64,000 nt of DNA from Orientallactaga sibirica (GCA_036365145.1 JAEOAD010000034.1:16149501-16213500); one strand, 5' to 3'. Counted from the first letter of the stretch, positions 9,771 through 22,409 are shown. A program made the numbers and translations. Notes: generated from the letters alone by a model not told the origin.

Positions 9771-11724
9771 GTCTTTTTAAAAAAATGTTTTTAGTTACTT
9801 ATTTTATTGACAACTTCCCTAATTGTAGAAAATATCCCATGGTACTTCCCTCCCTCCCCCCACTTTCCCCCTTTGAAACTCCACTCTCCATCATATATCC
9901 TTCCCCTCTCAATCAGTCTCTCTTTTTATTTTGTTGTCATCATCTTTTCCTCCTATTATGATGGTCTTGTGTAGGTAGTGTCAGACACTGTGAGGTCATG
10001 GATATTCAGGCCATTTTGTATCTGGAGGAGCATGTTGTAAGGAGTCCTACCCTTCCTTTGGCTCTTACATTCTTTCCGCCCCCTCTTCCACAATGGACCC
10101 TGAGCCTTGGAAGGCGTGTTAGAGATGTTTTAGTGCTGAGCACTCCTCTGTCCCTTCTTCTCAGTACCATGGTGCCTTCTGAGTCATCCCAAGGTCACTG
10201 TCATCTGAAAAGTGAAGCTTCTTTAACCAAAAGGGAGAGTAGCTTTAATATATGGTTGTGGACATTAAGAGAAGTCCTTACTGGGCAGTTTGATGAGCTT
10301 GGTATATACATTTAGCCAGACACCAGCAGACATTACAACCCTAGGGTTCATGACTACCCCTGTTGTAGGTTTTTAGTATCAGGGATGTATTTCCTCCCAT
10401 GGAGCGGGCCTCCAGTCCAATTAGAGAGTGATTGGTTTCCCCCATAACAAACATGCCACTATTGCACCCGTTGGCTCAAATTTAAATTTGGCTAGCCAAA
10501 TTTAAAGTTTGCAGTGTTCACTGTTGAGTATCTTCACTGGTGTTTTCTCTCTCCCATTGAACTGCATGCAGCATAGCTTTTTCCAGCTTTCTGTCAGTTG
10601 GTCCCCATGGAGGAGGCTTTCAGCTCAACTCCAGCAGGACTTCTCAGTGACCCTGCAGCCCAAGTATGTGGAGCAATTGGGTCTTACCATCTATTCCTGG
10701 TGGGAAAACAAGTGCCTTGGCAATGGCCTGTAATGTTTGGGAGGTATCTGTGACCTCCCTGGCCAACAACTCACCAGAAAGTATATCCCAGCCCTGGCAC
10801 TGAAAATTTTCTAGTAACAATCTATTGCTTCTGAGTGTTCCATTGTCTAGAAAAGTAGGTTTCCATATGACTTATTTATATCCTCTTAGATTTTGATGAG
10901 CCTTCCCTCCACCTTTCTTTTACTCAATTTCTTCCCCTGACCTCACTTAGGCCTTTTCACCCCCATTAATCTGTTCTTCTACTTACATATATACAATACC
11001 ATCCTATTAAGTCCCCCTCCCTCTCTTCCTATTCCCTTTATATCCCCTTTCTAGCTTTCTGGCTTTTGCTACTGAGTTTTATTCCTACTCACAAAGAAGT
11101 CCAATCATTTGTAGCCAGGATCCACATGTGAGAGACAACATGTGACTTTGGCTTTCTGGGCCTGGGTTACCTCATTAAGTATAATCCTTTCCAGATCCAT
11201 CCATTTTCCAAAAAATTTCATAAGTTCATTTTTCTTTACCACTGAGTAGAACTCCATTGTGTAAATGTGCCACATCTTCATTATCCACTCATCATTTGAG
11301 GGACATCTAGTCTGGTTCCATTTCCTAGTTATTGTAATGGAGTGGCAATAAACATGGTCGAGCAAGTATCTCTAAGGTAGTGAGATGAGTCCTTAGGATA
11401 TATGTCTAGGAGTGGTATAGCTGGGTCATATAGTAGATCTATTTTTAGCTGTCTCAACAACCTCCACACTGATTTCCACAATGGCTGGACCAGATTGCAT
11501 TCTCACCAACAGTGTAGAAGGGTTCCTCTTTTCCCACATCCTCCCAGAATTCATGGTCATTTGTTTTCATGATGGTAGCCAATATGACAGGAGCGAGATG
11601 GAATCTCAACATAGTTTTAATCTGGATTTCCCTGATGACTAGGGATGTAGAACATTTTTTAGATGTTTATATGCCATCTCTATTTCTTCTTCTGAGAACT
11701 CTCAATTTAGTTCCATAGCCCATT
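9771..11724 (-). mobile_element. LINE-1 ORF2 3' end and type I 3' UTR (main part of an inverted copy)
   Basis: 3' end at left (poly-T/TTTA at 9776-9806), 3' UTR at about 9807-11095, then ORF2 C-terminal coding on the minus strand from about 11105. Recognisable ORF2 words include 'WIMKMWHIYTMEFYSVVKKNE' split over 11215-11290 and 'KWMDLERIILNEV'. Frameshifts and stops are present, so it is dead. The adjoining segment 11725-12074 is the upstream part of the same ORF2 in the opposite orientation. Confidence 0.9.
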
Positions 11725-12074
11725 CTCTCTTCATGCACAAGAATTAAGTCCAAATGGATCAAAGACCTTAATATCAGACGTGAAACTCTGAAACTGCTAG
11801 AGGAAAAAGTAGGGGAAACCTTTCAACATGTTGGTCTTGGCAAAGACTTTCTGAATATAACCCCAATTGCTCAGGAAATAAAACCACAGATCAACCACTG
11901 GTACCTCATGAAATTACAAAGCTTTTGTACAGCTAAGGACACCTTGAATAGAGCAAAGAGGCAACCTACAGAATGGGAAAAAAGTCTTTGCCAGCTATAC
12001 ATCTGACAGAGGATTAAAATCTAGGATATACAAAAAACTCAAAAACTTAAGTAATAAGAAATCAAACACCCTAT
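11725..12074 (+). mobile_element. Inverted 5' segment of the same LINE-1 (ORF2)
   Basis: The plus strand encodes ORF2 words such as 'KWIKDLNIR', 'HWYLMKLQSFCTAKDTLNRA' and '[11 protein letters not shown]'. It stops at the codons that in an intact ORF2 directly precede those starting the minus-strand segment at 11724. Head-to-head order with consecutive ORF2 content is the product expected from twin priming. Confidence 0.9.
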
Positions 12075-12110
12075 CTGTCTTGACAGTATCTTCATATAAA
12101 ACTTCAGGGG

Positions 12111-12229
12111 AGGCTGGAGAGATGGCTTAGTGGTTAAGTGCTTGTCTGTTAAGGACCACCTGCGAGGATCAAAACCTTAGAATGCCACAAGGTTCATCTG
12201 GAGTTCTCCAGGTGCCCCCTATCTATCTG

Positions 12230-12262
<33 letters not shown>

Positions 12263-12627
12263 AAAAGACACAGGGGCCTGACTCAAGGGCTTCACTTGCC
12301 TGTGAAGCCATTCTGGTTTGACAGTTGCCCAGGACCCAAGGGGGCAGAGCGTAGCACATGCAGCTGGAGTTCATTTGTTTAGGCCCTGGCACACCCATTC
12401 TCTCTATATGGCTTTCTGTCTCTGTCTGTTGCTCTCAAATATATAAATAAATAAACAACAGTCTGACTAGTGGTTCTGGCAAAAAAATAAAATTCAATTC
12501 TCCAGGTCCCACCTTTAGTAGGGTTCAATGCCACATGAGGGGGACAAATGTGTCTGGAGTTTGTTCACTGGCTGAGAGGCTACTGGCCTCTCTCTCTCTC
12601 TCTCTCTGACTCTCTCTCAAAAAAATA
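12111..12627 (+). repeat. Composite B2-like SINE (copy within copy)
   Basis: 'ggctggagagatggcttagt' starts at 12112. After a TC tract (12231-12261), a second partial tRNA-SINE-like unit runs to about 12455 ('aataaataaac'), then the rest of the first type resumes with 'ctccaggtcccacc' and a second TC tract to 12620. The whole is bounded by the direct repeat AAAACTTCAG (12098-12107, 12628-12637), so the nesting happened inside one SINE. Confidence 0.75.
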
Positions 12628-12639
12628 AAAACTTCAGTA

Positions 12640-15600
12640 GATGAAGGACAAAGTCACAAGAGAGCAGGGCAAACAGTGGGCCTTCCTACAATGGATTCTT
12701 TTTCACCTATCTCCCATGAAGGATGCCCGTTTTATAAAGTGTGTGCCTGACACCAAGCCTCAGTGTCTATCTCTAATTATCTAAAACACTGTGAAAGAAA
12801 GATGGACATTGCCACTCTTGCTTTACAGAAGAAGAAACATCATCTCACAAGTTGCCTCTGTCTGAGGGCTTTAGAAGAACAGGATCCATGAAACTGTGTA
12901 GAGCCCACGCTCATGCATTGGAAACCATTCATTCCTTTCCTAAGGCAGCAGAGCTATTTAAGTACCTACTAGGTGCTTGGCTTTGAACTTAGCTGGCTTG
13001 CAACCTCAAAGCAAGGACAAAAATACAGATAATTTTTCTCAGCTATGAAACTTTCACGATATAATTGAATCCAGTATACATCCTTATTTGAAATACAGAC
13101 CTCATTCTTATCAGTACTTTTCCATTTTATTAAGAAACTTCACCTTACAAAGGAGTTCAATATTTTATAATTGATCATTGTGCAGAGAGGATTAACTTGG
13201 GAGACCTGGGTTGCTAAAGTCATTTCCAACAAAGTCCTGCCTTTAGGACTGGCCTGTGGCCAACTCTTAGAAAATAATCTCCGAACACTTGGAATAGTCT
13301 GCCTCACAAGACTATTTCATATGCCTGGAGTTTTGTCCATGTTGCACCAATCTGACCAGATTATTGCTGCTGCCAGGTATTATTTATGATGAATATTTTC
13401 TTTTGCTCTGAGGACCCACAATCAGGTGGCTGAGGCCAATCACATGGCTACTATATGGCTGTGTAACTGACTCACATCAAAGACCCCATGCACCAAGACT
13501 CAAATGAGCATCCCTGGGTGACAATACTTCCCAGTAGTTCTCACAGTCTCTGAAAGAATTAAGAGTGTTATGCAATCTTGCAAGGAAAGGATGCTAAGGA
13601 ACACATATCCAGTTTCCCTGGACTTTTGCCTGTGAACCATATCCCTTTGCACATTTTAATTTGCACTTTTGCTGTAACTATCTTTATCAGTGAATATAGC
13701 ACATTTTGAGTTCTGGGAGTCCTTGTAGTGAGTCATCCAGCCTCATGGTGTTTATGGGCTCCCCTGACAGAAAAAATTGTTTCTTTACCCTCGCCACACT
13801 TCAGAGAGCCCCTGTCCTGGCACATCCATTGTGTGAACAAGGAACTATGGACTCCTGAAGTAAAGTGCCTGCCTTGGTGATGTTTAAAGGACCTCGTGTC
13901 ACTTATATTCACAACAGAGGTGACCTAAACATTGTTTGCCATCCTGTCTAGAGGGGAGGTTGGAGAATTGGTAGAGCTGTGCATCAAAATGGACTCTTCA
14001 TTAAACCACCCTGAATTATAGATATATCCACCAAATCACAGGCAGCCCTGTAAGGTCCCAGGCCTCTTGCTGAGGACTAGGCTTCCATCTCCAAACAATG
14101 GCAGCTCAAGAAGTCCAGTATATCACTCTAGGCAGATGTCAGGGAGGGAAAGTGACTTGGATCCTCAAATACAACAATAAGAATACTGTCTCCACTTTTA
14201 TGTGAGGACCAAGTGAGGAAGTAGAGAAATGCATGGAACAGACTTCTAATTAGTGGGTTTCCTTCTTTATACAACTACTGAGCCTGGAGAAAGAAAATTG
14301 CTTATATACTGTAAAAAATTAAAAATAAGCAACTCTGCTAGCACTAGAATTCCACTGGACCCAGGCATGTTTTCTGGCACCAGTCTACATTGACCCCATG
14401 GCACACATGGCTTTTTATTGTTGACTTTCAGATCTCAGGGTCTCAGTTGTGGAAAATTCTAGATATGCTTAAAATGCAAAAAGAAGAGGGGGGGGAGGTC
14501 AAAATCACCTTTTTATTATAAACTTAATTAACAGTGTATGTTTAATGAAATCCATACCCTTCCCTGAAAATCTGAGGGCTATTTCTCAAAACCCATGTCT
14601 GACACTTAAGGTAAGTGTAAACTTTTAATGATTAAAAAATGCTTCATACTGTATCATATGAGAGTGTAGTCAAATACTCAGTCTGCACTTACAGTCCTGT
14701 CCTCTCAAATGGAAAGCTTTTATCATACACAGGAGTTATCTCAGTTCCATCCACCCACCCATTGGCTCATTTAACAAACACAGTATATCCAATGTAGAGC
14801 TATATCCTGAAAGATGGAACAGATAAATCCTGGCTTCAAACTGTTTATCCTCAGTCACAGGAAGTGGGTGAACCAAAACAACGAGAAAGTGAACATCTCA
14901 CAACCAGAGGCAGGCAATTAGTAACAGTCATAGCATAGATGAAGGAGTGGTTCATTTGGGGATCAACAATCTCTTATTTGTACTACAAAACATCTATTCC
15001 TGCCTTTTCACGCATATCAACTGTATTTTCTCTCCAATGTTTTCCTACCCTATTCCTCAATTACTTTCTTCATCTACTTCTGGTACGTTTCCTCCATACC
15101 CAGATTCCTTATCACCAAGATAGTTTGTATCCAACACTGCTATGCCACATTTTTTATTTCACTCTGCACTAAATCTAAGACCATTGAGTTTGGTGCTCAA
15201 TCTGTTTTGCAGCCTTCCTTAGTACAACCTTCCTTAGTGTTCTGATGCTAAGCTTTTGTTGATGGAGCTTCAATTATATCTCCAGAGACAAAGAGGCCAT
15301 GAAGTGCTTTCTAATGCCAACTTATGTACCAGAATTGCTTATCTGAGCTGAGACACAATCTCCCCACCTGGTTTCAGGGCAAAATTTAAAGTCCTAATGT
15401 TATCTCATTGACTTCATAAGGTATTCTCTGAACTGGTACTCTGCTGATGCACATTTTAATTATTACTGTTTTGTTCTTCATCCTGAGGTGATTTTATCAA
15501 CAAGAACAAATGCTTGAAGAAGCTAAATTAAATACAGAGTGATCTCATTAATTGTGACTCCACTAATTTAGGTTTCACTACAACATAATTTTGAGTTATC

Positions 15601-16185
15601 TAGAAGTAAAAATAAAATTCTAAATGAATTAATGGTGGAAATAAGACTTCAGGGAGAGGAGAACCTTCTACTTTCTTTGAAGAAAGTGCACCCAAGCACA
15701 TTGAGACATTCTTGAACGGGCACTGACTTATAATTTTTTTTTTTATGTTTGTTCAGTAAGACCAAAGTCTTGCTTTTCAAAGAATAATTTTCCTTGTGAG
15801 AATACTTTCATTTGTTATTCTGCACAATTGGAGAAAATGAAGGTTTACATTTAAAAAAATATATTCAACAAGCCCACCCACTTCCATATTACTAAATATA
15901 TTAGAGACATATAGTATCTACATCTAAATATATGTTTGTATGCACTAAAATACAATGGAAACATCTTGAAGTGGCATATTTATAGCTGGGAGGATTAAAG
16001 GTGAGTTTTGAATTTTACTTCATATTTGTAAGTATTTTCTGTAATGAAATCTTATTTATATCACCAATATAAAATGTTTTTTTTAAGGAATCACTAGCAG
16101 TTTTAAATATTTAGCAGATCTTTATCCCTAAAATGCTATAAAGGTTATATACTAAATAAAGGCTGAGTCATATTCAACAGTTATG
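12640..16185. other. Unique DNA with weak MIR/L2-like traces
   Basis: Faint MIR-like wording at about 12800-12850 ('ctttacagaagaagaaaca') and 12955-12985 ('aagtacctactaggtgcttgg'). Near 14735-14850 there is L2/MIR-like 'ccattggctcatttaacaaa'. No coding exon could be supported. Open frames are at most 77 codons. Confidence 0.5.
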
Positions 16186-16189
16186 AATA

Positions 16190-17660
16190 AAAAGATGGTG
16201 TGTATTTCCTCCCCATCTTCAACACCCCTAGTCCCTCCCCACCCCTCCAGAACACACAAACCTAATGACAGCGTGATTCAGTACCATAAAATTTCCCTCA
16301 CTAAAAGCACACTAAAAGATATAACCATTAATAAGGGGTGGGAGGACATCACCCAAGCCTAAGGGCCCTGTAGAAGGAGATTAACCCTAAAACCATAGAC
16401 ACTAGCTAGTAAATACCCATGCCAGATCTGGATAACTCTCCACAGTGAACCATTGGTCAAGGAGTCCATGAGGTCCCCCAAACAGTGAGACCACTGCCAA
16501 AGCTCACCAGAGATAAATGCTAAGACCATATTGTTGAAGATACCATAAGACAAGGACACAGTACATTGAGAGAGATCAGTTGGAACCTAGAAGTAAGCCA
16601 ACTCTCTACTTGTTCATAATGCTGGAAAGTATGAATAGTGAATTGCTGGTGGATAGTGGCCACCAACAGCATGATCAAGCAAGGGATCTTGAAAGCTAAG
16701 AAATCAAGTTGAGCAAGAAGTACACACTTGTGCAATAGTGCCACACAGCCTATGCAGATTATCAATACCTCTCTGATTGCTTATGAGACCCAATTAGTAG
16801 GACAGAACTCATAACTGTTACTGGGAACCAAGTTAGAATCCTATAGATAAGAAGGCCACAGACTACACAGAGATGTTTCTACCCTTCTGTGGCCAAGCAG
16901 AATATCTCTAACTATAGAAAAGTCTCTTAAATAACTAGGGTTATTCTATTAAATCCATGCTGCTCTCATTCATGTTTGCAGTATATACTATTTTTTTTAC
17001 ATAATGCAGTAAAGGCTTAGAATAACCAAGATCCATCAATATGACAAGAAAAGATAGTCAATGGCGCACACCTTTAATCTCGGGAGGCAGAGGTAGTAGG
17101 GCCAAGAGACCACCCTGAGACTACATAGTTAATTCCAGGTCAGCCTGGATCTGAAACCCACCTGAAAAAAAAAAACCAAAAAAAAAAAAAAAAAGAGTCA
17201 ATGGTCTGGCAGGAGACAACCCTCTCCATCGCATCTGCCAGGACCCAGGAGACATTACAGAAGAAGTTGTGATATGAGCATGAGTGCTGCTCTCATTCCT
17301 ATCCTGACAACCAGCTCTAGAGAGATGGAAATAAATACTGAGGACAATAAAAATGCCTCAAAGCATAAATTGAAAGATTCTTTAATAGAGCTTAATGCCA
17401 AAAATAGTCTTATATTGTACCCTCCAAGGCTCAGGAAACATTACAGAAGAGGGGACTGAAAGATTGTGAGAGTCTCAGGGTCAGAAGGAGCATCCTGAGG
17501 CATTGCCTCCCTGGAAAGAGACTAACTGATGCATCTATTCAGGGGAGAGGGGATATAAAAGTATAACCTGATGGGAATATGACCAATACCTGATATGTTC
17601 ATACAATAAAATACATAATCAATAAATAAACTAAACTTTCCAATAAAAAACAATAGTGAG
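16190..17660 (+). mobile_element. LINE-1 3' UTR, type II
   Basis: Shares its order with 30.1-31.3 and 35.5-37.0 kb: 'ccctaaaaccatagacactagc', 'gaaccattggtcaaggagtc', 'acacacttgtgcaatagtgcc', 'tataaaagtataacctgatg'. At 30 kb the same sequence directly follows ORF2, which identifies it as a 3' UTR. It is split by a B1 at 17065-17195. No coding part is present. Confidence 0.8.
17065..17195 (+). repeat. 5'-truncated B1 SINE with target duplication
   Basis: 'cgcacacctttaatctcggg' to a double A-run. Flanked by AGTCAATGG at 17056-17064 and 17196-17204. It interrupts the LINE-1 3' UTR and is therefore younger. Confidence 0.92.
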
Positions 17661-18059
17661 GAAAACAAAAGACTTGGTTGTAGTAGGAAAAGCTGGTTTA
17701 CCACCAGTCCAAAGTTCACCTTTAGACCTTCCTTGTTGGAGCCAGTCTGGTCCTAGATTCAGTTTACAATATGACTAAGCCAAGACCACTTCTGATTTTG
17801 GATCAGTAATACCTATTAGCTTCCCATTATGATAGAATTGTGTTACATGTGGAGGAGGACTGATTAAATCTAATCTTGTATGAATTTTCTAGGATCCCCA
17901 AGGTGTCATGGTCAAACTGAGACAGTTTACACACAGCATGGTAGACTATGTGCTTATTCAATACCTTTAAGTTATGATTATGCTAAATATATCCAATGAA
18001 ACTTTGCTGACTTCTGGTAGTCACCATTATTATTATTACACTGTAATAACTGTAAGCAT
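17661..18059. other. Unique DNA, no gene seen
   Basis: No repeat, coding or RNA signature recognised. Confidence 0.5.
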
Positions 18060-18066
18060 ATCAAAT

Positions 18067-18069
18067 ATT

Positions 18070-18112
<43 letters not shown>

Positions 18113-18347
18113 TTTGGAGAGAGATACAGAGAGAGACAGAGAGGGAGAGGAAGACAGAGATGGGTGCGCCAGCAGCCTCTTAGCTGCTGTGAATGAAATC
18201 CAGATGTGTGCTCCCCCTTGTGGTCAAGTGTGGCATTGTGTCCTTGTGTCACTTTGCATCTGGCTAAACATGGGACCTGGAGATTGGAACAGGTGTTCTT
18301 AGGCTTAAGAGGCAGGCGCCTTAACCACTGAGCCATCTTTCCAGCCC
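18067..18347 (-). repeat. B2-like SINE with long TTTA tail
   Basis: Near-complete reverse copy. The head 'ccttaaccactgagccatct' is at the right, the tail is about eleven TTTA units (18068-18115). ATCAAAT flanks it at 18060-18066 and 18348-18354. The minus strand carries a CTCF-like word at 18210-18223. Confidence 0.93.
18210..18223 (-). promoter_or_regulatory. CTCF-like motif in SINE (one weak position)
   Basis: Minus strand CCACAAGGGGGAGC. It fits the CTCF core except A where C is preferred after the G-run. Same place in the SINE as the 8003-8018 motif. Confidence 0.35.
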
Positions 18348-18359
18348 ATCAAATTTTTT

Positions 18360-19735
18360 GGACAGGTAAATTTTCATTTTAAACTTAACTTTTAAAGATA
18401 GAATTTACTTTTCCATCACAATTCATGAATTGATTCTCAGGGATATAAATTAATAGCCTAGGTTTCCACAGCTATTGCACTGAAGGTAGTATTCAAGTGT
18501 GCATTCAGCCACCATGAAGCTCTTCCCTCAACCTCAAACATTGCCTGCTACAAGCCTAAAACCTGGTTGCATTCTGGTTGTTTCTAGTATCTGCCCAGGC
18601 TGTGTTCTAGAATCCTTAAAGAGCTCTGAATTTCTGCTGGTCATTCTGGAACTTCAGTGATTGATTCTCCTGATAGGAATGGGGTTGATTTGACCCAGAT
18701 AACTTCCCTGGAGACTGGAACATATACTGTGTCTGTGAGAAAGCACATTGTAAAGAAAGAACACAGGACCAAGGGTCAGACATATTGGCTTTCATTCTCT
18801 GCCTCTGCTCCTAATTAAATGTGTGAACTTGATCTTTGTGTCTCACCTCTATACACCTTTACTTTTTTGTTGAATAATTAGCATGTACAGCTAATGGAGA
18901 GTAAAAATGGGATAAAATGTTTCATAATGACTCAGAAAGTTTTACTAATATAATCTATAATTAATAGCATCTTAATCTACATAATAAATTGTTCTCACAG
19001 GTCTAAGCATGGAACTCAGAATTCTATGAACCAGACATGGAGAAAAGGGTTTAATTTGTTATAAGGTTTTGATAGATTTTTCTGGAAGTGAAGGATATGT
19101 TTTTAATCAAGGAGGGTCCATACTTGAGTCTAGTATAATTGAGTAGGCATTAGTTTCTCTTCTTCCTGCCTTAACAATTTGGAACAAAAACCTGAGTTTA
19201 GATACTTAATACTAATAGAATAAATATCAAATGCATTAATGAATAGCTAGTTATAAAGGTGGTTCTTACTGTAATAAATCCTAAACCTCAGTGTCATGAT
19301 AGAATACAGTCTTATGTCACTCTCACTTCATGGATCCTTGTGAACTGGTGACTCTTCCACTACAAGTCTTAATACAAAAATCCAGGTAGCTTCATTCTGG
19401 CAATGGGTCTGTCTTAAAGATCTAGCCTCTTCAGGTTGCTGGAGAAGAAGGACTGTCTGGCTGAAGGTCTTGATAGTTGGATCTGGATTTCCTTTCAGTT
19501 ACCGTGGATCAGCATGAGTCACATGGTTCCAGCCTCCTGCAGATTTTACTGTGTGTTCAGGAAAAAGAATGGAAACTGAATCCTGAGGCTTTGCCTATGG
19601 AAAAACAGTATAGATGTTGCTTCTGAATATCTAGAAGTGGCAGAACTAGTTCTCCCTGGCTGCTGTCTTTCCTGTTCTGGTTGCTGAGACTCCTATGGGC
19701 TAGAATGACTTGTTAAAGGGATCAAAGACATTGTC
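18360..19735. other. Unique AT-rich DNA, possible MIR remnant
   Basis: A weak MIR-like stretch at about 18770-18890 ('gtgtgaacttgatctttgtg'). Otherwise nothing recognised. Confidence 0.45.
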
Positions 19736-19739
19736 GTAA

Positions 19740-20290
19740 TGGGTGACGGTTTGTTTCATTCCAGTCCATTTCATTTTTTATGTTATAAACAGAGTATAAT
19801 TTTGTTATTCACAAATTATACCAAGTATTTTATGATTGGAGTCATAGAGTATATTGCTTTTATATAGACATTTTCACTTAATAGTATGAATTTAATACCA
19901 TCTATGTTTCTGAGGTCTTAATTACTTATTTTCTATAATTGCTCGCTTGAACTGGCATACCAGTTTATAACTTATTGAAGAACTACTTGGTTGCTTTCAG
20001 CTTGGGTCATCTATAATACAGCTGCTATAAATATTCTATTTATTCTATTTATAAATATTCTATGCATATGAGACTTTTCAGGTCAGTTGAGTTGATACCT
20101 AGGTATATAATTGTTGGATCAAATGTCAATGCTGCATTTGGTTTCTTAAGAAGCTTCCAAACTGTCTTTCAACATGGCTTTATTATTCCCTGCAACAATG
20201 GAGTTCCTGTGGTTCTATACTCTTATCATCATATGTTAATGTCATTTCCAAAACTGATTATTCTGATAGTTACAACCACACTAAAAATTA
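19740..20290 (-). repeat. Ancient LINE-1 (L1M-like) 3' portion
   Basis: The plus strand shows antisense-L1 wording: 'ttcagcttgggtcatctata', 'cagctgctataaatattcta', 'tgatacctaggtatataatt', then 'gttggatcaaatg'. Far more diverged than the other LINE-1 copies, so it predates the rodent-specific ones. Confidence 0.7.
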
Positions 20291-20477
20291 TTTTTAAAGC
20301 TACAAATGATCTGAGATCACTATATCAACAGTTAGAGTGTGGGTTAGTCAATCCTCTTGGCATATGTACTTTTAACTCTGGCAACAGTTTAAGGGATGGC
20401 TAGTTGAATGATAATGTGAGAGAAGAGATAATTTCCATAGGTTTATTGGCATGAGTAATTGAACAGGCTTAACTATT

Positions 20478-20942
20478 GCCACAGTAAAATTCTATTGTCA
20501 ACTTGACCAGATTAGGACTCAAGTAACAGACATGACTTTTAAGTGGGTCTGTGAGGGTATTTCAAGGAAGGACTGATGAAGGGAGGAGGACCTTCTCCAG
20601 GGCAGGTGGCTGTTCTGGTGGACTCTATATAAGAAACTCCAGTGAAACACATTGCCTGGCTGCCCTTGGTACTGGCTGGTGGTTCATCTACCCTGCAATT
20701 GCCATTCAGCCTCATCAGTCTGTCAATGTTAACTAAATATCTTTTAAGCCTTCAGTTATAGATTGGGATGGTGAAGCATCCAGCCTCATGGATTGAACAG
20801 CTACCTGACCCTCATACTTTCCATTGTAAAGATAGACATTGTTGAATTGCCCAGCCTATCTCCTGTAAACTAATCTCCTGGGTATTTTTAATACATATGC
20901 ATTCTGTCAGTTCTGTTCTTCTAGAGAACCCTGATTAATACA
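20478..20942 (+). repeat. Solo LTR, ERVL-like family A
   Basis: From 'tctattgtcaacttgaccag' to 'agaaccctgattaataca'. Carries a TATATAAG box at 20626-20633 about 150 bp from the start. Three relatives occur at 40639, 47441 and 57709 (minus). No internal viral genes nearby. Confidence 0.7.
20626..20633 (+). promoter_or_regulatory. LTR TATA box
   Basis: TATATAAG in 'gtggactctatataagaaac'. The same box in the same place is present in the copy at 40797-40804, consistent with the LTR's own Pol II promoter. Confidence 0.5.
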
Positions 20943-21540
20943 ATATACAGAATCTAAACTCTTTAGGAGGCCCAATGGTCAGTGGATAAAAAGTCTGACT
21001 GGACACATCTCTTGGGCAGTGAAGAAGTAGCTTTTCTACTGTCTTTCCCAAATCCCCTTACTGTATTCCTCTCTGGAATATAGACTTGCTGCAATGCCAT
21101 CTCTATAATCAATTGCACATGACAGAGTTTTCTGAAAAGACACAGATGTAAATTATCACCTGGTGAACCTGGACTCTGTAGGACTTCCAGGAAATAATAA
21201 GTTACTTGTTTTTTATTATTTTTTTTCTAGAAACAGAGAAATTGGTCAACACCTGAAAAAATGAGTTTTCCAACTTTCAAACTCCCTTTTTTCTTCATTC
21301 AACCAAATTACTGAACTTTAATAAGTTCATTTGTTTAAAGATGACATATAACATAGTAGAATACAGTATGCTACCCATGTATAATGTATTACATATAGCA
21401 TAAGTATGAAAACACAGGGAAGCAAGTATGTGTACACACATTTAACCCATGCACAGATCAGGATACATTACTGAAAATAACCAGAAGAAAAATATATAGG
21501 ATGTGCATTTAGAAGAATAACTAAAAATTTTTAAAGGATT
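20943..21540. other. Unique AT-rich DNA
   Basis: No recognisable repeat or gene. Confidence 0.5.
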
Positions 21541-21544
21541 CCAT

Positions 21545-21745
21545 ATTGTAAACACTCCTCCCCTTCCTTTGCATCTTACATTCTTTCCACCACCTCTTCC
21601 ACAATGGTCCTTGAGCCATGCATGGTGTGATAGAGATGGACCATCTGTTATCACTTCTTCTCAGCACTTTAGAGAGTTTTGAATCTCCACCATCTGAAAA
21701 GAGAAGCTTCTCTAACCAAAAGTGACAATATTATTAATATATGGG
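21545..21745 (-). mobile_element. Inverted segment of LINE-1 type I 3' UTR
   Basis: Plus-strand wording 'cttacattctttccaccacc', 'tcttccacaatggtccttgag' and 'gaagcttctctaaccaaaag' equals the antisense 3' UTR seen at 10.06-10.24 kb. It is followed at once by the sense 3' terminus of the same element type, giving a head-to-head pair. Confidence 0.8.
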
Positions 21746-21754
21746 TATATGATG

Positions 21755-21948
21755 CTATCTACACAAGACCTGCATAATATAAAGGGAAAATTAAGGCATC
21801 AAAATAGAAGAGAGACTAGATAAGAAGGGTGGAGGGGGGATTTTGGAGGGAGAAAGGAAGGGTGGTGAAAGGGGTTCATGATCATGGTATATTACCTATA
21901 TATATGGTAGTTGTCCATAAAAAATTATAAAAAGAATTCAGAAAAAAT
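21755..21948 (+). mobile_element. LINE-1 type I 3' terminus (sense part of the inverted pair)
   Basis: 'aagacctgcataatataaag', G-rich 'ggtggaggggggattttgga' and 'gttgtccataaaaaattata' make the 3' end. In an uninverted copy it lies just downstream of the segment found in reverse at 21545-21745. Confidence 0.8.
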
Positions 21949-22265
21949 GTCATAGCCATAGATCCTCATACCACAGAGGAGTGAAAATGTAAAGTTAAGA
22001 TATGTTTGAATACCAAAATAAGACAATATGAAAAAGGAAAAAAAATTGATCAGAAATAATATACTTATAAGACATCAAGTAAAATAAACATATTTTATGA
22101 ATAATGTTCCTGAAAAGGGGAAAAAATTAAATTACACAGAAAACAGTATTTTAGAAAAATGTTGAATTAAAGAAATGCTTAGAAGCATTGTTTTGACAAA
22201 CATACACACAAAATATATGTAAAAAATGAGAGATAACTGTGAAAATTATTATGTTTCAACATGTG

Positions 22266-22292
22266 TACACACACACACACACACACACACAG
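22266..22292. repeat. (CA)n microsatellite
   Basis: About 13 CA units. Confidence 0.95.
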
Positions 22293-22377
22293 AGTTCTTT
22301 ACAGGACAAGAGGAATACATGAATTTGCTTATTTTTTTTCTTTCCTTTCTTTCTTTCTTTTCATGTTTTTGTTTTTG

Positions 22378-22378
<1 letters not shown>

Positions 22379-22409
<31 letters not shown>

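Noticed and set aside
11105..11365. 86-codon minus frame as an independent gene
   Set aside because: Its wording is LINE-1 ORF2p C-terminus, part of a broken retrotransposon.
9765..12086. Target duplication 'cctatgtctt' / 'cctatctgtctt' around the inverted LINE-1
   Set aside because: The two words need a gap to align and lie in low-complexity sequence, so I do not count them.
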